From Telopea speciosissima (lineage: Eukaryota > Streptophyta > Magnoliopsida > Proteales > Proteaceae): 64,000 bases of DNA. The notes under the pieces were generated by a model that made no database searches, was not told where the DNA came from, and worked only from the letters and a program-made list of their open reading frames with translations. The DNA is taken from the NCBI RefSeq assembly GCF_018873765.1, contig NC_057919.1, forward strand, positions 24,840,698-24,904,697. The letters run 5' to 3'. Numbering within the stretch: position 1 is the first letter of the stretch; every line of letters begins with the position of its first letter. The translations under genes were made by a program, and so were the position numbers. Shown here in pieces: positions 1-12,743 of this stretch.

Positions 1-1339
1 ATAGACAATGGTTCTTCCTCTAGTGAGCGCTCCAAGCAAACAGATCTGAACCTGCAATGGTACTATCAAGGTTCTTCAAGCCAATCCCAGATGCTCTCGA
101 ACTCTTCAGCACAGATCTAGGGTTTCTCAAACCCTAACTCTCAAACACAGATGATAGCAGCAAGAAGAAGAAGAGAGATCACAAGAGGGAGAGAGAGAAA
201 CCAAAAAAGCAGGAGAGAGAGTATCTGCTCAAAAACGTGGAGAGCTTGTGTCTGCTCCAAAAACTTGGAGAGCTCCCTACCTCCTACGTGTTGGTCCCCT
301 ATTTATAATAATAGGGTTTAATTAAATCCTAGATAGATTTAATAGAGCCCTAGTGAGAGTCTGACTCTCTCTCTCTCAGACAGGCAGTTATGTTTAAACT
401 CAAAGTGCTACACAGGTGAAGAAGCAGAATCTAATAGGGAAAGTATTAATTAGATTCTTTATTTAATTATTAATGGATAATTATAATTAACACCAAATCC
501 ATTAATTAAATAAAGAACCAATTAAATTAGCAAATTCCAAATAACTCCCTATATGATAACAATTTATCATATACAACCCCCCACTAATCAACACCATCAT
601 TATGGAATCTAGGGCATGTACACATGTACTGCCAAACCCCAATCCATAGTACATGTCCATATAAGAGCTTCTATGCATCTGATCGGGCCCTGCAAAACTC
701 GATAAAACGCTTTATTTGAAATAACTATAAATAATGTATCATTTTATGTAAAATAAATTTTGCAAAACCATTTCCAAAACGATACTGGACCCAGATTCTG
801 ATCCGACCATGCACAGACAGTCTCTATCTTGGTGTTCCCCAATCGGGCAGTGGTGACCGTGTTGGATAACTCCTTCACTCACAAAGTGTTCACGCATTCC
901 CAGAACACCGGCTTTGACTCGCTTGAGTCTCAGTCATTGATGAACCGAAGAATGCGATCACACTTTGCAGTGACAGGGTTCCCTTAGGTACAGGGTGTCG
1001 GTGACACATGTCTATCCCTTCCTCCATCTGGCAGTAATACATGAAGGAATCGACAAAGTAGATTCTTCGCCAATGCACATATCAAACATGTGAGCACTCG
1101 CATTCGTACCCTGACATCATATGTTTAGGCATACCCAATGCGACGACCATATGATAAGGATGCCCAGCCCAGACCCTAGTCGTGACTACCATTTTAAGCA
1201 TAACTTACGGACACATAATGCTTAAAAAGTTTATATCGCATGTGACAATATTAAACTAAAATGTATAAATGTTCAATACAAAGGTGAACCGAGTTGAACC
1301 GGACCGAACCGGGTTTGATGGACACACACTTGTCCAACA
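1..1339 (-). mobile_element. Long LTR of a retrotransposon (incomplete at the window edge)
   Basis: Read on the minus strand, the block opens at 1339 with TGTTGGACAAG, a typical TG-type LTR 5' end. It runs to the window edge without an obvious primer binding site, so the LTR or its internal region continues outside. A TATAAATA box lies on the minus strand about 1 kb into the repeat, followed by a C/T- and GA-rich leader, as expected for a U3-R-U5 layout. No coding region is present. Assignment to copia or gypsy is not possible from this piece. A low-copy non-LTR origin is not excluded. Confidence 0.5.
300..307 (-). promoter_or_regulatory. Putative TATA box of the LTR
   Basis: TATAAATA on the minus strand, embedded in an AT-rich stretch and followed 3' (lower coordinates) by GGGGACCAAC. 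It sits where an LTR promoter would be expected. The assignment rests on motif and position only. Confidence 0.35.
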
Positions 1340-2243
1340 CCTTGTGCACTGGATACACCCTTTTTTTTTTTGGGTGGGGGGGGGGGGGAGGGGGAGGGTA
1401 TCATTACTGATGTTTAATAGTTTTGGACTTTGATGCGTTGCTCTACATTAAAAACAATTGAATCAAGAAGGAAAAACTTATCATCATCTATACTCTTATA
1501 AAGTTTTTATCAGGTAGGATTTGCCCATATTGGAAGGTGGGGAGTTCTTATATTTGAGGAGTAAGATCACTTTCTAATCTTAACTTTCCTTTTTCTTTTA
1601 AAGAAGTTAAATAAGAAAAATAAATTGTAGCCATTTAAGGCTGCCGTTTGCAATTAATTTTGGTTGATGATGTGTCCACATCAACGGTGGAGGGCTCAAT
1701 GTCATGTTTGTAGCATATAACCAAGAAACTTAGAATTGGCAACTTAAGAATTCAATTAAATTAGTGTATATATGTACCATTTTTTTTTTTTCTGGGGTAA
1801 GGTGTATGTAACATTCAAAAGCACTAGTTTGCTGAGGGGGATCATTGGATTTATTTATTTTTTTCTTTTGTATAGTAGCTATTAATTCTCTAGATTAACC
1901 ATAAACCATACACAAGAGAGGGTCACAATGTAAACCTTTGATGTAACAATTTTCTTTCCTTTTTTTCCCCAAAGCTAGATAGAAATTGTTCCATCAAACT
2001 AATTAATTTTGAAGTTTCAATGTAAGTTTTGTAGACATCGTAAACAATCAATCATAAAATGCAAACATAAAAATTTACATGATTCGACAAGATTGCCTAT
2101 GTCCACGATTAGATGAGCTATGCCTCACTTTCAATGGATCGAGAATAGGGTTATAGCCGCTAATCCTCACACCTCTCAAATTGATTAAAGAGAAAAAATC
2201 ATCCCTACAAACATATAACGAAACCCTACGTAGGCATTTTATC
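1340..2243. other. Intergenic AT-rich DNA, no gene seen
   Basis: It starts with a T-run followed by a long G-run (about 1362-1399). The rest is AT-rich with stop codons in all frames. I see no conserved protein, RNA or paired terminal repeat. Confidence 0.6.
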
Positions 2244-2668
2244 AAAACACTCTAACCCTCTAAAATTTCCCTTCAGGTCTTGTGGCCTCTTAACAGTCTT
2301 TCGGAATCAACCCACTAATGCAAACAACGACAAGACATCATATCTCCAACAAGCTTGAAATATGAAATTACAATTAATTATTAAACTCAATTAGCTAAAA
2401 GTCACGTTTGCCATTACAGTTCAAACCATTTGACAGTACAAAATGAACCCTCCCCTCCCTCCCCCAAAACACTCTAACCCTCTAAAATTTCCCTTCAGGT
2501 CTTGTGGCCTCTTAACAGTCTTTCGGAATCAACCCACTAATGCAAACAACGACAAGACATCATATCTCCAACAAGCTTGAAATATGAAATTACAATTAAT
2601 TATTAAACTCAATTAGCTAAAAGTCACGTTTTTCAAACCATTTTACAGTTCAAACCATTTGACAGTAC
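2244..2668. repeat. Direct tandem duplication, ~222 bp period
   Basis: Positions 2244-2409 and 2466-2631 are essentially identical over about 166 bp. A shorter second block (CAGTTCAAACCATTTGACAG) repeats near 2417 and 2646. The copies are separated by C-rich stretches that differ. Near-identity suggests a recent local duplication. No gene is involved. Confidence 0.9.
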
Positions 2669-3463
2669 TGAAAACCTCTCTAAACCTCCCTCCCCTCCCC
2701 CCCCCCAACCCCTAAAAAAAAAAAAACTAGAGTTCTAAAAATCCAGAAATATTGGAGATTGTACAGTAGTGGTTGGGAAAATTGTACAACATGAAATTTG
2801 AGCCTAAAATTTGACAATTGCTCTACGTAGACTATCCATTATCTATTCAAATAGTTGGAATTGTCACATCATTTTGTCATGTGCTAGAATTAGGTGACCC
2901 ACTAAGATAAGCTTAGCTTCTCTTCATTGCGAAAAACCAATTTTCACAAACAAAGACAGAGGGGTGTACCCTCCAGCAGGAAGGAAAGGAAGGTGTATAG
3001 AGAGAATTGGAGAGGGATAGACCGACCAGACCCTCGAAAGGGAGAAGAAAGAAGCACCTTCTTATATAAACGAGGGGAGAGGATTGGTCACACTGCTGGC
3101 TTTCTTGGAGCTAGCGGCTGTGCACAATGGAGAGGGTGGGATGGGGAGGGCATGGGGGTCATTTCCATACGGATGGGAGAGAGACAGACTCAGGCTGGGC
3201 ACAATGCCAGCGTGCCCAGCTCTCACCCATAAACGAGAGAGATATACATAGAAACATTAGAAGAAGTCAATAGGGGATCTTTACTCTTTGTAGGAGAACT
3301 TGCCATAAACTGACCTTCATGACTCTTTCCGAACCTAATAAGCCCAACCCAGAAAAAAATTGGAAGTCCTGCTAGAAATGTTTGGGCCCCTTATTGGGCT
3401 TACAACTTAAAGAGGTTAATTTTGATTGGGCTTACATTAGTGCCTTAATTTTTATTTTTTTTT
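2669..3463. other. Intergenic DNA, GA-rich open frame without similarity
   Basis: A 101-codon open frame (2927-3232, +) is rich in Arg, Gly and Ser because the DNA is purine-rich. It has no recognisable domain or splice structure, and I do not consider it a gene. The stretch ends in the 9-T run that serves as target duplication of the TIR element beginning at 3464. Confidence 0.5.
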
Positions 3464-5223
3464 GGAAAACTTTCACGGACACCCCCTCAAAGTATTCAAT
3501 ATGTCACGGATTTACAAAACTTGGTCAAAATGTCACAGACACCCCCTATTTTATGACTTTATTTCAACTTAGTCCACTCCATTAGTCTCAGCAATTAAGT
3601 GGCTGTTAAATCTTTTTAAATGGCGAAATTACCCTTACCTGTGAACTCCCCATAATACCCTTAAGGGTAAAATTCCAAATACAAACCATTCTCTTCATGG
3701 GACCCACCATTTCTTCTTCTTCTTCGTTTCTTTCTGCTTCACCGCTACAACATCCGACCACCACCAATGTCAATGACTTTCATGGCATCACCTAGACGGA
3801 CCATCGTAATCGATGCCCAGGGTCGCATGTCTATCAACCTATAAATACACTTTACATATCTCCATCTTCTTCTACTCATCGATCCCTCTTTTATTTTCAT
3901 TCAATTTCTCTGTTCCTGTTTCGAGTTTTAGTTTCTTGAATCTCAATTCGATATTTCCAAGCTCAAAGAAGAAGAAAAAGAAGATATTGGCAATCTTAAC
4001 AAGAGTAGCTGAAAAGACTAATCTAATTCCAAAGGAGATTCTCAAGGATTTCATCTCTTCCCATCCCGGTAATGCCTTTTCCATGGCGTTCAACAGTGCA
4101 CTCGCTAATGTTTGTCCTGACCAAATATACTCCCTCCACAACCAAAGGTACCCATATTGTGCAATTTTATTTGTTGCTTTTGAATTTCTTCAAGTTTTGA
4201 TCAGAAATCAAACAGATTATTAGAGATAAGAATGAAGCAATATTGAAGACCATTTTGGTTTTTTTGTTTACCTGTTCACAGCTGCCGTCCAACCACCCTC
4301 TCTTTCCCCTTCTTCTTTTTATTCTTACTATTCTCCATACACCATAACCGAACCCATCTCTCCACTGAACTTCAAAATTCATCTCTATTTCCCTTCCATT
4401 AACCAAATATCCATCATCATCGTTACCCACTCCCTTTCCAGAACCCCCAAAACGAAACCCATCTTCCTCACTTCATTCTTTACCCCAACTCAAAACCCCT
4501 GCCACCACTTCTTTCCCTAGTTTTTGCAGGTTAAATGATGTTAACTACCTCATTATGTTTTTCTTAATGTTATCTGATCATATCAATTTGCAAATTGTAT
4601 GAAATCCAAACTCTAGGTCTTCCAACAGTTTCCAGCGAGAAAAATCAGGTAAAATTTGGGGATCGGAGGTTATTTCTTACAATGGACTATGATGATTTTA
4701 GATTGATTTTGAGGAATTCAAGGGGTGGATGTCTAGAATTTCATGGACACGGCAATCTCTGTTGACTCTTTGGATTACGGAAACGAATTGAAGGATCGAA
4801 GGGATGGAATCGTAGAGCGGCTTTACAGAAACGAATAAACAAATCATGGACACGAAAATTTTGGTTGGGCGGGCGTCACGAGTAGTCGAGGGGGCGGGCC
4901 ATTGCAGCAGGTGGTGGGTTGGTGGTGATCGTACGGGAAGACGAGGGTGTGGTGGTGGCGGCGGCAGTGGTGAATGGTGATGTTTTAGTACCTTAAACGT
5001 AATTTGTCAAACATTGGATACCCAACTTATAATTTTATCAAATGTTAGGTACCTTAAGTGTCATTTACCCATTTTTTTATTTAAATAATTAAGAGGATAA
5101 AATCGACATTTTAACTTTGGATGGTAACCTGCTTAACGTGAGAGGGAAGGTTGCCGTTTTGACCAAGTTTGATAAGTTTGTGACATATTGAATACTTAGA
5201 AGGGGTGTCCGTGAAATTTTCCC
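3464..5223. mobile_element. Mutator-like TIR element, non-autonomous
   Basis: The ends form inverted repeats of about 67 bp: the left end reads GGAAAACTTTCACGGACACC and the reverse complement of the right end reads GGGAAAATTTCACGGACACC, continuing in register to TTGGTCAAAA. The element is flanked by T-runs of 9 (3455-3463) and 10 (5224-5233) bases. These fit the 9-10 bp target duplication of Mutator-like elements, though a homopolymer is weak proof. No transposase is present. Inside, an open frame at 3813-4223 (+) is followed by a plausible GT donor near 4148 and a TTTTTGCAG acceptor near 4529. This looks like captured host gene DNA (Pack-MULE style), but I do not recognise the protein. Confidence 0.75.
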
Positions 5224-6289
5224 TTTTTTTTTTGGGTTAAGAATAGACCAAAACTCGTCCAAGCCCGGAGCTTGGAAAAATCCGAGCTTCCAAGCTTGTA
5301 TTGGTATACAGATATATATACACACCTAATTAGTTTGGATTTATTAATTTAGAATTAAATGATAAACTCACATTTGTTTCAGGATTTATGTTGGTTTTTT
5401 ACTGGGTGATGATGATCATATCAAGTGTAAATAGGATTTGATTTTATTGCCAAACTCTATAACATGTTCATTGAACTTGCAAAGGCCGCTGAAGCCCAAC
5501 CCAACCCGAGAAAACAGCCCGGCTTCAGGCATAAATAGTTTTGATCGGCTTGGGCTTGGGCTTGGCAATCGTAAATCCAAGGCTGGTTTAGCCTCAAGTT
5601 GGGCTTCTCTTCATAGACCTTGGCCTGGACTTGAGCACTTCTCCGGCTCTCTAAACCGGCCCAATGCCCACCACGAAATGTTAACTTTCTATTGGTTTCT
5701 CTACAGCTGTTAAACTATGGATCGAGTTTCTCTTCACCTGCTGTGAAGAGATTTCCCGGCTTTATTGCCATCAGATGTAACTCTAAAGGCAGAAAAGTTC
5801 ATAAAATAGGGGGAGAAGATGACCTAAAAAGCACACAAAATAAGGAAAAATTCTACATAATCTGAAATTTTTTTTTTTTTTTTTATGAAAAAACGAAATA
5901 AAATATTAACAAAGCAAAGAAATAATATCGTTTACATAAAAGATTTTGAGTGAGAGTTTAAGATAACAAGAAGTCACTAAAATTTTGAAACTTACGAAGA
6001 TTCCCCTAAATTGGAACCTCTGTCCTCGAAATGAAGAGAATATTCGCATCTACTATAGTTTATATTGCTATTGTTGTCAACTTACAAAGTGATTGAGTTA
6101 ATACTACCCTTCTTGTCATTATTCTAAAAGCAATTGATTGATTCCTTGTTTAGTTCTGAAAAATACTGAGAGATTCAGTGTTTTAATGGTGATAATGCAA
6201 ATAAGAAGAGGACCAATTATGGCATTTTTTTGCTAAAGGTCAGCAATGTGTGTATTAGATAGAAAAAATAGTGTTACAATGAGTGGTTG
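5224..6289. other. Intergenic DNA, no gene seen
   Basis: AT-rich sequence with a Pro/Gly-rich open frame at 5438-5713 that lacks any recognisable domain. A T-run lies near 5870-5884. Nothing else could be supported. Confidence 0.5.
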
Positions 6290-8005
6290 CAGGTCTCCTG
6301 AAAGAAATACTCAGGGATCTTACGAGTTACCTTCGGCAATGCCATCAATAACGCGTAGAACCCTGGCAATCTTACCAAAAACATGAAAAAATAAGCTAAG
6401 TGAATCTATAAAATGGGCGTTTCAGCGCCTCCCAAAGGACTGTCTAAGCAATGAAGCAAGGGGGAGCACTCCAAGTAGTTGTGATTTTTGTTTTCGCAGC
6501 TTGTTTTGCAAGGGCATCCGCAGCTGAGTTTGCTTCCCTGAAGCAATGGGTTATGCGCCACTGGATGGATTCAAGGAAAGAAGAAGCTGATCACCAGTCT
6601 TGCATTAGGCCCCAAGGTATCTTGCGAGATAGAATGGATGAGACCACTGCTTCCGAGTCACTCTCAACCTATAGCTTATCAGTAGTAAGCTCAATAGCTT
6701 GCTTAATCCCAGTAAAGAAAGCCCCCATGAAGTTCGAGCCCACTCCCTTATACTTCGCAAAACATCTCAACACCACTCCAGAGTGGTCACGAAAAATTCC
6801 TTCTGCTCCCAACGAACCAGGGTTGCCCAAGGAAGAACCATCAATATTCAATTTGCACCAATTTTACGGAGGTTTCCTCCATCTCACTTCCATTATTCTT
6901 TTTGCAAGCAGCCTTGAGATAGTAATCTTGAGATCTCTTGCTATAGTGAGCTCCTGGACTGTTCTAACATGCACCCCTTTCCCCCGTGTGCAGTCCCCAG
7001 GCTCTCTAAAGCATATTTTTATCACCTGATTAGGAGTTCTTTTCAAGTTGTCATGGCGACGTCTATTTCGCTCCCACCAAATTTGTTGGCAACATATAAT
7101 AAGTAGGACTCCCCAGACCTTAGGGAGGGGGACCACCTTGGCCTTTCTGTGCCACCAAGCAAAAAGTAATTCTACGGACGAGAACCCGCACTAGCTCTGG
7201 TTAAATACATAAAGAATTTCCATCTAGATATGATGTGAGAAAACACAGTCCAGGAACATATGTTGGGTTGTTTCACACGCTGCCAAACAAAGTTCACAAC
7301 AAGACACAAGAGGGACCGATTTGCGACGCACCTTGCAATTTGTAGGGAATGCATCATGCGCCATTCTCCATCCGAATACAGCAGTTCTAGGATGAAGATC
7401 GCGATTCCATACTGTCGAAAACCAGTCCACTTTTGTCACCTTTAATCTCAATGCTTCCCATGCCGACTTGACTGAGAACAAGCCAGTCATTGAATGTGCC
7501 CAGCAACGCTGATCCGGTCTGGCAGTGCAAGTGATTACATTGCCTTGCACCTTAGTGAAAATGCTCTGAAGCTCACGGTCTTGTACTGCAGGTAGATCCC
7601 AGGTTTCTCCCTCCCAAAAGTCTGCAACAGTAGCCTTGAGGTTGCGAGGTATTTGGAGAGGGAGGAGAAGTTCCTCGATACTTTGGTGTTCTAGCCACTT
7701 GTCATACCAGAACTTAATAGAATTGCCATTGCCAACCACCCATCTTTCAGTCGACTGAACAAAGCCCCAAACTCTTCTAAGACCTGGAAGGAGCATGGAT
7801 GTTCCTGCGGCCTTTTTTAGGGACCTATCTGCTTTCACAAGTCTGCCACGCATGAATGATGCAAAAGTAGTATTATCCGTTTTGATAGACCATGCAAGCT
7901 TAGCAATCAGTACCAAGTTTAGGTCTCGCAAACGACGTATACCGATTCCACCTTCCTTTTTGGGCTTACACAGCTTATCCCATCACAGTCGAGAAGTACT
8001 GTAGG
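6290..8005 (-). pseudogene. L1-type LINE ORF2 remnant (zinc-finger RT C-terminus plus RNase H)
   Basis: The minus strand encodes the C-terminal half of a plant non-LTR reverse transcriptase. From 8005 downward it shows the thumb/connection region (DKLCKPKKEGGIGIRRLRDL), then the zf-RVT zinc-binding region (VSCCELCLAACETTQHMFLDC, about 7330-7265). An RNase H domain follows (NIDGSSLGNPGS near 6851, VESDSEAVV, then NSAADALAKQ near 6480). The polymerase core with the YxDD box is absent, so the copy is 5'-truncated, which is usual for LINEs. A stop lies between DKL and VESDSEAV (about 6668), and several frame changes occur between 7350 and 6870. It is dead. Long plus-strand frames here (for example 6451-7029) are antisense shadows. 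Confidence 0.85.
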
Positions 8006-9425
8006 ATGAAAAGAGTTAAAGGTGCCATCTATGGGCCTCCTATTTGTCCCCCTACTGTATGGATGTTGTGTTCAATGTTTTCTACCATTTGTAGATCAAA
8101 TTGAAGCCCTTCATGAGAGGTATATATTCAGTACTGGCTATATGAGTTCATTGTTTATTGTAATTGCATTGATGCTAGCACAAAAAGAATGAACCGCACT
8201 ATGTTTGGTGTTGAAATATGTTCATCAAACCCGAAATTATTTTGGAATAAATAATTTTAATTTTTATTATTGCATGATTTATATTTACAGGCTTATAAGA
8301 TTGTTCCATGACTTTAAAACGGTTCTTGACTAGAGATAAGACCGAACATCTTGTTCATATGATTGTTGCATTATATGTCACTAGAAATGAAGATTTTAGG
8401 GCATAAATATAATTACACATCGTGTATATGTATAAAAAAGAATCTAGTATAAATCTTGCATGTGTTACTATTGCCTATTGTATAAAGTTGAGATGCATAC
8501 CTATCACCAATTGACTCTTTGACTTGAGAGATTCTTATCGTTGTGGTGTTACATTACGGATTTTAATACACCAATGCTTGATGTCATTTGGACTATATCT
8601 CAGTGTGTTAGATTTGTAATTGCGCATTGTGAATGAAAGAGATGCTTAACACGGAATTCACTACCTTGATTGGGGAATAACAGGTAGAGAGAAAATTTGT
8701 GATCAATAGGATAGAAATCTGGATTCAGTGACATTTTTTTGTAAATTGTTTACAAAAATTATTTTATACTATCAAATATATTATTATATTATTTCAACAA
8801 TATTTGATAATGTTTTTGGCATCCAAACAAAATCTCTGATTAAAGACATGTATGGTGACTTGGGGTTCAACAGTATTTATATACATGCATTATAGTTCAT
8901 CATGAGATATTGTTTAGTGGAGGATTCTATAAGCAAATTAAAGAGTTTAATTATGCATGACATTTATTGGAAAAATTAAAAGAGATTGATAAACTTTTAA
9001 TTATAGTTTTTTATTTGATAAAATTTTCAACTATAATTAAAGATATCAAAAAATCCCTTTTAGATTCTACTTCTTCCCACTTTAGAGGCAAGTTGGATTA
9101 CAAACCAAATTAACTTTACCAACAAGTCTCCTAATCTATTTAGAAAATTAGAATTGGGATTCACCTTAACCCTAACCAAGTTAACTTCACCCTAATTGTG
9201 TAACACCTTCCCCAAACCGTAATTTGACGGTTCTCTAAATATTTTTGTTAGATTATTTTTACTTGGAAATCATGGAGTCAATTCAATTATGGGTCCTAGA
9301 CTCTAATTTAAGTGACGACTCTTGTCATTGAGAAACCTACTTTCTTTTGACAATAACAATAATTTTTTATCTCATTGTGGCAATTTAAATTAGACACGCA
9401 ATTGATCAAGAGACAGAGCCAAACT
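8006..9425. other. Intergenic AT-rich DNA, no gene seen
   Basis: Very AT-rich, with stop codons in every frame. I found no terminal repeats, conserved protein or RNA fold. Confidence 0.6.
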
Positions 9426-9429
9426 TCCA

Positions 9430-9767
9430 CTCGGCATTTCAGTTCCAACATGGTCAGATCAACAATTTTTATTCATGTTTTGATGTATTCATTAATTTGA
9501 GGACTTTTCTTTACCTAATGCCTTAAGGTTTTGAGTCGGACCCTCCAACATAGTATCAAACCTCAGATCCTGTTGTTATCTTCCCTAGGTTATACATCTA
9601 TTCACAGAGCCAAATATGCCAAAATTGCATGTGAAGGGGGAGTGTTGATATGTTCGGAGTTAATAGAGTTATATTCCCAAGTTAGTTGTTCAAGTCCTTG
9701 GTGCCTTCATATACTTGAGGAGCTCTCTCCATCTAAGGCCTTAAGCTTTTGGTTGAACTCTCCAACA
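9430..9767 (+). mobile_element. Terminal-repeat retrotransposon in miniature (TRIM-like)
   Basis: A short repeat ending CCTCCAACA (9550) is followed directly by TAGTATCAAACCTC, a degenerate match to the methionine-tRNA primer site TGGTATCAGAGC. About 90 bp later comes a polypurine tract (GAAGGGGGAG, 9633-9642). A repeat opening TGTTGATATG (9643) and closing CTCTCCAACA (9767) follows. The final ~55 bp of both repeats align (TTGAGGA, GCCTTAAG, TTTTG, CCTCCAACA). LTR of about 125 bp, primer site, tiny interior and polypurine tract are the TRIM layout. The left LTR start is blurred. Confidence 0.65.
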
Positions 9768-9937
9768 ACCATCAATTAACTTAAAAAGATATACCCAAAG
9801 AGAATAGATGGTGTAGACAGCACATGACTACAATAGTCATAGATAAAGTCTTCCACCAACTGGTTTCTTTGTCTAACTCATTTGTTGCTTCAACCTTATG
9901 GAATTTGAAGAATGAACTTCAACCTTAGGTAGCAATA

Positions 9938-10606
9938 ATGGATAGTCTGGATAGGTCACTTGTCAAATTTCAAATTCAAAATCAACCATATACCCCATGT
10001 ATTGGCATGCGTCGTCACGTATATCCATGCACACATATAGTACTCTGACCACTAATGTGGGGTCTCACATACTCTTGGATTTTCAAAACTCTATTTTGCC
10101 ACTTGGCATACTTCGTTTCGATTGAAACCTAACATATGATCTAAGGACCAAGGGTCTACTTGTCCATAAAATTGGAGCCCATCCAATATGCAATGTTACA
10201 TATTTTTGGGCCAACAAAATAAGCTTGTCTAGTTGGACCAATCATATATATTTTTCCCTATTTAATTAAAGAGATTTTTCTTATTGACACACTTAATGGT
10301 GAAATGATGTAGCAACTTTGGCTGTTGGATAGAAAGTGGTTAGTCTGGATATGTCACTTGTCAAATGTCGTATGTACTCTAACCACTAATGCATGGTCTA
10401 ACATACTCTTGGATTTTCAAAGCTCTATTTTGTTTTGGCTAAAACCTGACATGTGATCAGAGACCCAAGGGTCTACTTGTCCACAAAATTTGAGTCCGTC
10501 TAATATGTAATATTACAGATTTTTTGGCCAACAGTATAAGCTTGTCTAGTTGGACCAATTAGACATAGTTTGCCCTAATTAATTAAAAAGATTTTTCTTT
10601 TTTGAC
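9938..10606. repeat. Diverged tandem duplication, ~400 bp period
   Basis: 9938-10290 and 10340-10606 share long blocks in the same order: GTCTGGATA.GTCACTTGTC, ACATACTCTTGGATTTTCAA, CAAGGGTCTACTTGTCCA, TAAGCTTGTCTAGTTGGACC and GATTTTTCTT. The second unit has a deletion near its start. It is non-coding and older than the 2244 duplication, because many substitutions separate the units. Confidence 0.85.
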
Positions 10607-11519
10607 ACCCCTTAACTTTTAGGAATAAGGCTCTCTTTAACGTTTGATTTCAATAGCGCATTCAGATTGATTTTTTAAATAGTCAATGAATAGGTTTTTG
10701 GTCAAGAAACTGAAATTGTTTGGTAGATAAGAATGAAGGAATGAAGTTTTGGGAAAGCCAATTCCCCTTGGCATTAGGTGAGGCTCTTCTCTCTTAAATT
10801 CTAACGACTCATCTCTATTTGACTTCGCCTTGCTCACTTGTGCTCCCTTCACTCCTCAATAGCAACACACCTTTGTTTCCTCTATCTACATTAAGGGTGA
10901 AGAAAACAGGGACAATAAGTTATGGTTGAAGATGCGAGAAGCTGAGCACAATATGGAATAAGAACCCATCTTACCAGGCTACTACTTATGCATGATTCCA
11001 GCCCACCATTCTCTACAGTAGGCATTGCCAACACACTTGGAGACAAAGTTGAGAAATTCTGGCGGCATGCGTGGATTGAGGTAGGCGTAGGGTTGTGGAG
11101 AGGATAGGGCGAGGAGGAGGTTGCGACAAGGGTGGGGGCAAGGATTGCAACAAGGTGGGGACAGGGGTGGAGGGGGATTGGGATAGGCGTCGGCGGGTTT
11201 GCAGGGACATGGTGGGGCGGGGAGGGGGAAGTTGCAAGCAAGGAAAGGGAAAGAGAGAGAAAGAGAGATCCCAAAATAATTTACGTGTTCTAAATATACC
11301 TATGGAGATGTCATTTTTTTAGGTAGAAAGAGGGCTATTCATTCTGTCAATCTTTTTTTTTTTTCTTATTTTTCTTTAGAAAAGGTCCTTTTATGAATCA
11401 TTAAAAAGGATAATGATTAATACAGATATAGGTCAACCATTATTATTACCAATTTGATAAGAACTCCTTGTGCTCAAATTTTCTTCAATGTTTTTTAGCT
11501 CGAATATTATTTGGGACAG
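10607..11519. other. Intergenic DNA with a purine-rich low-complexity block
   Basis: The Pro/Ser/Thr-rich frames on the minus strand and Gly/Arg-rich frames on the plus strand (about 10890-11320) are products of a GGGGNGG-rich stretch. No domain, start context or splice structure supports a gene. Confidence 0.5.
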
Positions 11520-12290
11520 GGAAGCCCCGGAATTTTATTAAGATATAAAACCAATAAAAACAAAGGGGGGGGACATAACCTGCCTTACCCCAACCCACGA
11601 AAAAATAATCAATCTCAACTCAAAACCAAAATACCTCACCTTTTCCCATCACAAAACTAAAAAACAAAATTACATACGAAAAAATTAGAAATCCAGTTTT
11701 GTCCTCCCGGATAATATGACAAAGATCGTGAGGAATGTCCTTATCTGCAAAGAAGGTAGAGGAAGTCAAAGAGATACAAGTAGAATTAGCCAAGTAATCA
11801 GTTGTCCGATTGCTTTTTCCGAAGAAGTCGATCAAATCGAGCACCTTCTGAACCAATACCAACAAGTCCATAAAGGACAAAATATTTGACTGACAAAACG
11901 CACAATGGTTTGGGAATCAGAGTTAATATAACAACCTATATAACCCAATTCGGCACACATACGAAGGCCATCTAGAAGCACCATCATTTTTGTCTCTGAG
12001 TTGGTACAAACTCCATAATAATTGGCAAATGCCTTAACAAAGCAGTCATCCTAATTACGAATGCCTCCCCTTATACTAATACTAGGATTTCTTTTACTCG
12101 CCCCATCAACAATATGCTTTATCACTTTAAAGGGTGAGCTCCAATAAACTCGGTAGGGGGAACGATGTTTGACAGAAGGAGGCTTTAAATTAAGGATCTT
12201 TAATATCAACTCATCCTTTAGGCACACATATGAAGGGTATATTGTTGCAATTTTCACAAAAAATAAAAAGAAGCTTATTTGTTTCAATTA
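11520..12290 (-). pseudogene. LINE remnant, RNase H domain
   Basis: On the minus strand the translation resembles the RNase H domain of plant non-LTR elements: VDGASKRNPSISIRGGIRN (about 12110-12054), a stop, then KAFANYYGVCTNSETKMMVL, LDGLRMCAELG and INSDSQTIVRFV, ending with a LIKFRGFP-like C-terminus near 11525. The expected acidic residues (D in VDG, E in SETK, D in NSDS) are visible. An internal stop and at least one frame change mark it as dead. It is probably related to the other L1-type remnants in the window. Confidence 0.65.
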
Positions 12291-12389
12291 AATGACTATC
12301 AGTCCTTTATTAAAGGGTACATCTTGCTGTACCAAATTGGTAAATTGAGAATTGTAATCTTACTTTTATGTCTTTGTTGTATAACACAC

Positions 12390-12743
12390 TTTTTATTTTT
12401 TTTAAATGAGTGTAAAATCCAATAATTTCACAAATATTAATTCTTGAGATTGACATAATAGTAAGGAGCTTTCAAATTATTTTAAAAATCCTTTTTTTTA
12501 TTGTGACTTAAAGAACTTCTAAGAATAAGACATGGGTCAATCAAACGAAGGTTTTAACTTCTTAGTTCATCTTTTTTTTTTTTTAAATGAGGATAAAACC
12601 CAATAATTTCACAAATATTAATTCTTGAGATTGACATAATAGTAAAGAGCTTTCAAATTATTTTAAAAAAAAAAAATTATTGTGATTTAAAGAACTAAGA
12701 ACAGGACATGGGTCAATCAAAAGAAAGCTTTAACTTCTCAGTT
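12390..12743. repeat. Tandem duplication, ~180 bp units
   Basis: Units at about 12390-12569 and 12571-12743 share CAATAATTTCACAAATATTA, TTCTTGAGATTGACATAATA, GAGCTTTCAAATTATTTTAA and GACATGGGTCAATCAAA. They differ mainly in A/T-run length. Non-coding. Confidence 0.9.

Noticed and set aside
2927-3232. 101-codon Arg/Gly-rich frame
   Set aside because: Composition follows purine-rich DNA; no homologous motif, splice signal or promoter.
3813-4223. 136-codon open frame as a gene
   Set aside because: No domain recognised; it lies inside a TIR element and is better treated as possible captured DNA.
6451-7029. 192-codon open frame on +
   Set aside because: It is antisense to the LINE RNase H region, whose conserved motifs are on the minus strand.
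10891-11274. 127-codon Pro/Ser-rich frame on -
   Set aside because: Low-complexity translation of a GGGG-rich stretch, with overlapping frames equally open.
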